Positions 59,983 through 64,000 of a stretch of DNA of 64,000 nucleotides are shown one piece after another. The stretch covers positions 552,319 to 616,318 of the forward strand of contig CALSUH010000005.1 of NCBI GenBank assembly GCA_943789485.1, written 5' to 3'. This DNA is from an uncultured Pseudomonadales bacterium. Its GTDB lineage: Bacteria > Pseudomonadota > Gammaproteobacteria > Pseudomonadales > Pseudohongiellaceae. The position numbers were made by a program, and so were the translations under genes. The number at the start of each line of letters is the position of its first letter. Position 1 is the first letter of the stretch. The notes under the pieces are model-generated. The model saw nothing but the letters and a program-made list of their open reading frames with translations. It was not told the DNA's origin and searched no databases.

Positions 59983-61872
59983 ATGTCACGGATTAATCTT
60001 CTCAGTCAACGCCTCGCGAATCAGATTGCTGCGGGGGAGGTTGTCGAGCGTCCGGCCTCGGTCGTTAAGGAGTTGATGGAGAACTCTCTGGATGCCGGCG
60101 CCAGTCGGCTAGAGATCGAAGTCGAGCAGGGCGGTACGAAACAAATCAAGATCAAGGATGACGGGCTAGGCATTCATAAGCAGGACTTAGAGTTGGCGCT
60201 TAGCCGGCACGCCACTAGTAAAATCACCGACCTCGAAGACCTAGAAAATATCGCCAGTCTGGGCTTTCGTGGCGAGGCGCTAGCCAGTATCAGCTCGGTC
60301 TCACGCCTGACTATGACCTCAAGGGCAGACGCCGATGTGGCCGCAGCTAGCGGCGACAATAGCGGCTGGAAGGTCGTCGCCGAGGGGCAGGAGATGGATG
60401 TCATGCTCTCGCCCGCCGCACACTCTCGCGGAACCACGGTCCAGGTGCGAGACTTATTTTTCAACACGCCGGCGCGCAAGAAATTTCTGAAAACAGAGAA
60501 GACGGAATTCTCGCGAATCGATGAGATTCTAAAACGTATTGCGCTGAGTCGCTTCGATGTGCAGTTCTCACTTACTCACAATCAGCGCGTGATTCGCAAA
60601 CTGCTTCCAGCAAAATCCGATCAGGAAAAACAGCGACGCGTCGCTCTGGTGTGCGGTCCTGCCTTTGTTGAGAGTTCTGTGTTCGTAGAAATGGAAGGCC
60701 AGGGTCTGCGTCTCTGGGGTTGGGTAAGCCTGCCGACCTTTTCGCGCTCCCAGGCAGACTTGCAATATTTCTATGTGAACGGTCGCATCATTCGCGACAA
60801 GCTAGTGACACACGCCGTGAAGCAGGCCTATCGCGACGTGTTGTTTCATGGGCGCCATCCTGCCTATGTGTTGTACCTGGAATTAGCGCCATCTGCTGTT
60901 GATGTGAATGTGCATCCAACGAAGCATGAGGTGCGTTTTCGCGACAGCCGCCTCGTGCATGACTTTCTGTTCAGTTCATTGCACAAGGCGTTAGCAGAAC
61001 TTAGGCCGTCCGATCGGCTCGCAGATAACGCACAGAACTATGGACAGAACTACGGGCAGGGCAGTGATCCGTTCGCTGCTATGCATAGCGGCAGTGTTGG
61101 AGGAGATTTTGCAGCCGGTCCAGGCTCAAACTATACGGCTGGAAACTTCAGTGATCAGAGTAATCTGTCACTTGGAGAACCGGCTTCGACTAGTTATTCC
61201 TACAGGCCGAACACGGGGCAACCTGATGCCGGCACGATACAGAGTCAGTTGGAAAATTTCGCGAAGCTCACTGCAGACGATGCAGAAGTGCCACCGCTGG
61301 GGTACGCCATAGCACAACTGCATGGAATTTATATTCTCGCGCAGAATAAGGAAGGGCTGATCACGGTGGACATGCATGCGGCGCACGAGCGCATCACCTA
61401 CGAGCGCATGAAGACAGCTTGCCAGAATGAAGAGTTGAAGATGCAACCCTTACTCGTTCCTTTGTCTATCGCGGTGAGTCAGGGCGAGGCCGACTGCGCG
61501 GAGACTGAACAACAAGCTTTACTCACTATTGGTATCGAACTTGAGAGAGTCGCTGCGGAATCGATAGTAGTCAGACAGGTTCCCTCGATATTGCGTAACG
61601 CCAATATCGAACAACTGGTGCGCGATGTGCTGTCCGATGTTCTCGAATACGGCAGCAGCGATCGCATTCAAGCGCATCAGGATGAACTGCTCTCCACCAT
61701 GGCATGCCATGGTTCGGTTCGCGCTAATCGCCATCTAACGACCCCTGAGATGAACGCGCTGCTTCGCGACATGGAAGCCACCGAGCGCAGTGGTCAGTGC
61801 AATCACGGCAGACCAACTTGGGTGTATCAGAGCCTGAATGAGCTGGATAAACTCTTTCTCCGTGGGCAGTAA
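59983..61872 (+). CDS. mutL: DNA mismatch repair protein MutL
   Basis: About 629 residues from ATG 59983; an ATG at 59965 would add six residues. GHKL ATPase motifs are complete: [32 protein letters not shown] and [20 protein letters not shown]. The C-terminal dimerisation domain ends [17 protein letters not shown]. The DQHAxxER-type motif reads DMHAAHERI, close to the standard but the endonuclease motif is absent, as expected for a MutH-type or non-endonuclease gammaproteobacterial MutL. The linker (residues about 345-420) is rich in Asn, Gly and Ser. Confidence 0.95.
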   Translation: MSRINLLSQRLANQIAAGEVVERPASVVKELMENSLDAGASRLEIEVEQGGTKQIKIKDDGLGIHKQDLELALSRHATSKITDLEDLENIASLGFRGEALASISSVSRLTMTSRADADVAAASGDNSGWKVVAEGQEMDVMLSPAAHSRGTTVQVRDLFFNTPARKKFLKTEKTEFSRIDEILKRIALSRFDVQFSLTHNQRVIRKLLPAKSDQEKQRRVALVCGPAFVESSVFVEMEGQGLRLWGWVSLPTFSRSQADLQYFYVNGRIIRDKLVTHAVKQAYRDVLFHGRHPAYVLYLELAPSAVDVNVHPTKHEVRFRDSRLVHDFLFSSLHKALAELRPSDRLADNAQNYGQNYGQGSDPFAAMHSGSVGGDFAAGPGSNYTAGNFSDQSNLSLGEPASTSYSYRPNTGQPDAGTIQSQLENFAKLTADDAEVPPLGYAIAQLHGIYILAQNKEGLITVDMHAAHERITYERMKTACQNEELKMQPLLVPLSIAVSQGEADCAETEQQALLTIGIELERVAAESIVVRQVPSILRNANIEQLVRDVLSDVLEYGSSDRIQAHQDELLSTMACHGSVRANRHLTTPEMNALLRDMEATERSGQCNHGRPTWVYQSLNELDKLFLRGQ

Positions 61873-61916
61873 AATCGAGAACGCACTTCCTCCCTAGTCG
61901 CGTACAATCTCTTCCT

Positions 61917-62870
61917 ATGAATTCTTCCTCTTCTAAACCCAATGTGATTTGTCTGATGGGCCCGACCGCATCGGGTAAGACCTCCCTTGCTGTCGACTTG
62001 GTGCGTCAGCATCCGTTTCAGATTGTCAGCGTGGATTCGGCCCAGATCTATCAACAGATGGATATCGGCACAGCTAAGCCGGACAAGGGAGTGTTGGATA
62101 TAGCGCCCCATCGATTGATCGATTTCATCGATCCAGCCGTGCCGTATTCGGCATCGCGGTTCAGAACAGATGCTTTTAGGGAAATTGACGAGATACTAGA
62201 CCTTGGCGATACCCCCCTGCTTGTTGGTGGCACGATGCTGTATTTCCGCGTCTTAAGAGATGGTCTTGCTGATATGCCTCATGCCAATCCCGAGATCCGC
62301 AGTGAGATCGAAAAGTTAGCCCAAGAACAGGGCTGGGGGGCAGTGCACCAGCAGTTGGCGGCGGTCGACCCGGATTCAGCAGCTAGAATTCATCCGAACG
62401 ATCCGCAGAGAATTCAACGAGCTTTGGAGGTATATAGGGTCTCAGGCAAGACAATGACTAGCCTTCATGCTGAAATGCACGCGAGGCAGGAAGCAAAACT
62501 TCCTTATAATTTACATTTTTTCGGAATCCAACCAGAAGATCGCGGCGTATTACATAATCAAATAGAGACGCGGTTCCGGCAGATGCTTAATGAGGGCTTG
62601 ATCGACGAGGTGCGGGCTTTACGTTCGCGAGGGGACCTCAGCAACCAACTTCCATCAATAAAATCAGTGGGATACAGGCAGGTTTGGCAGCATCTGGACG
62701 GCGAAATTGACTATGATGGTATGGTTGAAACGGGTATCATTGCCACCAGACAACTCGCCAAAAGGCAGCACACTTGGCTGCGTAGTTGGCCAAACCTGCA
62801 AAGTTTGAGTAATTCATCGCATCAATCAGTACAACATGTCTTGAAATACATGGATACCATCTCTATATAG
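61917..62870 (+). CDS. miaA: tRNA dimethylallyltransferase
   Basis: 317 residues. P-loop LMGPTASGKTSLAVDL, VDSAQIYQQMDIGTAKP and LVGGTMLYFRVLRDGLADMP are MiaA blocks; the later VGYRQVWQHLDG and TRQLAKRQHTWLR are conserved substrate regions. It adds dimethylallyl to A37 of tRNAs that read UNN codons. Lies 44 bp after mutL and 137 bp before hfq, in the usual order. Confidence 0.95.
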   Translation: MNSSSSKPNVICLMGPTASGKTSLAVDLVRQHPFQIVSVDSAQIYQQMDIGTAKPDKGVLDIAPHRLIDFIDPAVPYSASRFRTDAFREIDEILDLGDTPLLVGGTMLYFRVLRDGLADMPHANPEIRSEIEKLAQEQGWGAVHQQLAAVDPDSAARIHPNDPQRIQRALEVYRVSGKTMTSLHAEMHARQEAKLPYNLHFFGIQPEDRGVLHNQIETRFRQMLNEGLIDEVRALRSRGDLSNQLPSIKSVGYRQVWQHLDGEIDYDGMVETGIIATRQLAKRQHTWLRSWPNLQSLSNSSHQSVQHVLKYMDTISI

Positions 62871-63007
62871 GTGGTATGCAAGATTTAGAGATTGATACTT
62901 TTTTATAGGAAGTCCGCAGATCTTAGAACCGTCCTCTCCATCGAGTTCTCGCTATCGAGATGGGAGAGTCCCGGCTTTGTAGGTTTCGATTGTAAGGGGA
63001 ATAAAGA

Positions 63008-63289
63008 ATGTCTAAAGGACATACATTACAAGATCCATTTTTAAACGTGCTTCGCAAGGAGCGTATTCCGGTGTCCATCTACTTGGTTAGTGGAATTAAG
63101 CTGCAAGGCCAGATCGAGTCATTTGACCAATTTGTGATTTTGTTGAAGAACGCTGTAAGCCAGATGGTCTACAAGCATGCAATCTCAACAGTCGTCCCCG
63201 CGCGCAATGTAAAAGTGCCGATGCAGAGCCCAGTCGAAGTAGTTGAAGTAACCGAAGATGACGCTGGCGAACCGGGTAACGCGCTTTAG
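63008..63289 (+). CDS. hfq: RNA chaperone Hfq
   Basis: 93 residues. The Sm1 and Sm2 motifs are seen in [40 protein letters not shown] and [14 protein letters not shown] (YKHAIS is the invariant core). The C-terminal tail is short and acidic ([13 protein letters not shown]). Hfq hexamers bring small RNAs and mRNAs together. AAGGGG nine bases before ATG. It is followed closely by hflX, as in most gammaproteobacteria. Confidence 0.96.
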   Translation: MSKGHTLQDPFLNVLRKERIPVSIYLVSGIKLQGQIESFDQFVILLKNAVSQMVYKHAISTVVPARNVKVPMQSPVEVVEVTEDDAGEPGNAL

Positions 63290-63311
63290 CATTCCTCAAT
63301 GAGGTAATTGA

Positions 63312-64000
63312 TTGTTTTTTGACAGGCCCGATGCCGGCGAAGTCTCTATCCTTGTTCATCTCATTATAGATTCAGAGAGAGAACGAGAAGACTCAGCCGA
63401 ATTTGAAGAATTGGCAATCTCCGCTGGCGTCCAGCCGGTGGAATTCATCACAGGCTCCAGAAAGGCACCCTCACCAAACCTTTTTATAGGATCCGGCAAG
63501 CTTGAAGAGATTCAAGCCGCCGTTCTTGCCCATAAAGCAGGACTTGTTCTGTTCAATCACACACTCTCTCCCAGTCAAGAACGGAACTTAGAAGCGGAAC
63601 TTAAGTGCCGCGTACTCGATCGCACCGGGTTGATTCTGGATATATTCGCGCAACGCGCGCGCAGCCACGAAGGAAAGCTGCAGGTAGAGTTGGCGCAGTT
63701 GCAACACCTCAGCACGCGTTTGAAACGCGGGTGGACTCATTTAGATAGACAGAAGGGTGGTATCGGCATGCGCGGTGCGGGTGAGAAACAGCTGGAACTC
63801 GATCAACGCATGATTGGGCACCGCATCAATGCCATTAATAAAGGTCTGGAGAAAGTGCGTGGGCAACGCGACCAGGGGCGTCGCTCTAGGCGTCGTTCGG
63901 AGGTGGCAACGGTATCTCTGGTTGGCTACACCAATGCTGGTAAGTCTTCACTATTTAATAAGATGACCCATGCGCATACTTACGCGGCGGACCAATTGTT
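63312..64000 (+). CDS. hflX: ribosome-associated GTPase HflX, partial at window end
   Basis: The frame starts at TTG 63312 (FFDRPDAGEVSILVHL), the usual N-terminus of HflX, with GAGG seven bases upstream; no ATG fits. GSGKLEEIQAAV, RTGLILDIFAQRARS, KLQVELAQLQHL, RGAGEKQLELDQR and the G1 motif LVGYTNAGKSSLFN are all present. The sequence runs off the right edge within the G domain. HflX splits stalled ribosomes under stress. Adjacent to hfq as usual. Confidence 0.93.
   Translation, partial: MFFDRPDAGEVSILVHLIIDSEREREDSAEFEELAISAGVQPVEFITGSRKAPSPNLFIGSGKLEEIQAAVLAHKAGLVLFNHTLSPSQERNLEAELKCRVLDRTGLILDIFAQRARSHEGKLQVELAQLQHLSTRLKRGWTHLDRQKGGIGMRGAGEKQLELDQRMIGHRINAINKGLEKVRGQRDQGRRSRRRSEVATVSLVGYTNAGKSSLFNKMTHAHTYAADQL

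Overview
The window looks like chromosome from a marine-type gammaproteobacterium. The best evidence is the right end, where tsaE, amiB, mutL, miaA, hfq and hflX lie in the order typical of Gammaproteobacteria. Many secreted hydrolases, lipoproteins and a TonB-dependent receptor point to an oligotrophic marine (OMG-like) heterotroph. This taxonomic guess is inference from gene content only.

Left part (1-30.4 kb) is mostly ordinary chromosome in short operons. It holds a partial family IV esterase, an IS91-type transposase remnant, a lipoprotein gamma-glutamyltransferase, a carnitine-catabolism pair (cdhC-cdhA), a periplasmic peroxiredoxin-like protein, an RND/MMPL exporter, a stand-alone ClpP and an NnrU-like membrane protein. 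Next comes a CecR-YbhG-YbhF-permease efflux operon with a clear palindromic operator. After it lie an isoquinoline-oxidoreductase-type molybdoenzyme whose large subunit is frameshifted, an iron-dependent alcohol dehydrogenase, a TraB-like protein, an FMN-binding glutamate synthase-like enzyme with a DUF481 partner, a SixA-cytochrome c-ChaN cluster, and DUF4159, VOC and SIMPL proteins.

Middle part (32.4-57.5 kb) appears to be an accessory block. The core gene pair nnr-tsaE, normally adjacent in many gammaproteobacteria, is split here by about 25 kb. The block starts with an OpgB-like phosphoglycerol transferase, a DUF2235 lipase-like protein, an exported haloalkane dehalogenase homologue, a decayed methyltransferase and an isolated truA. 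The core of the block (39-57.5 kb) looks like one functional system. It has a secreted conserved protein, a peptidylglycine-amidating-lyase (PAL)-like propeller, two copies of a secreted CxxCH plus copper-monooxygenase protein each followed by a paralogous beta-sandwich protein, a TPR/TonB-like protein and two tandem GntR regulators. It continues with a flavin-dependent tryptophan-halogenase-family enzyme, a DUF6445 protein, a SapC protein and a large TonB-dependent receptor.

Four promoter regions in this core carry phased copies of the same 9-bp element (consensus TATAAGTTW), which suggests one regulon. My working reading is that the receptor imports a ligand that is oxidised or halogenated by the locus, and that the copper enzyme/PAL-like pair is a bacterial counterpart of the two-step peptidylglycine-amidating chemistry. 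That functional reading is inference. The motifs, the duplicated modules and the shared 9-mers are visible in the sequence.

Right part (57.7-64 kb) is the conserved housekeeping run tsaE-amiB-mutL-miaA-hfq-hflX, with hflX cut by the window end. No tRNA, rRNA or CRISPR array was seen.
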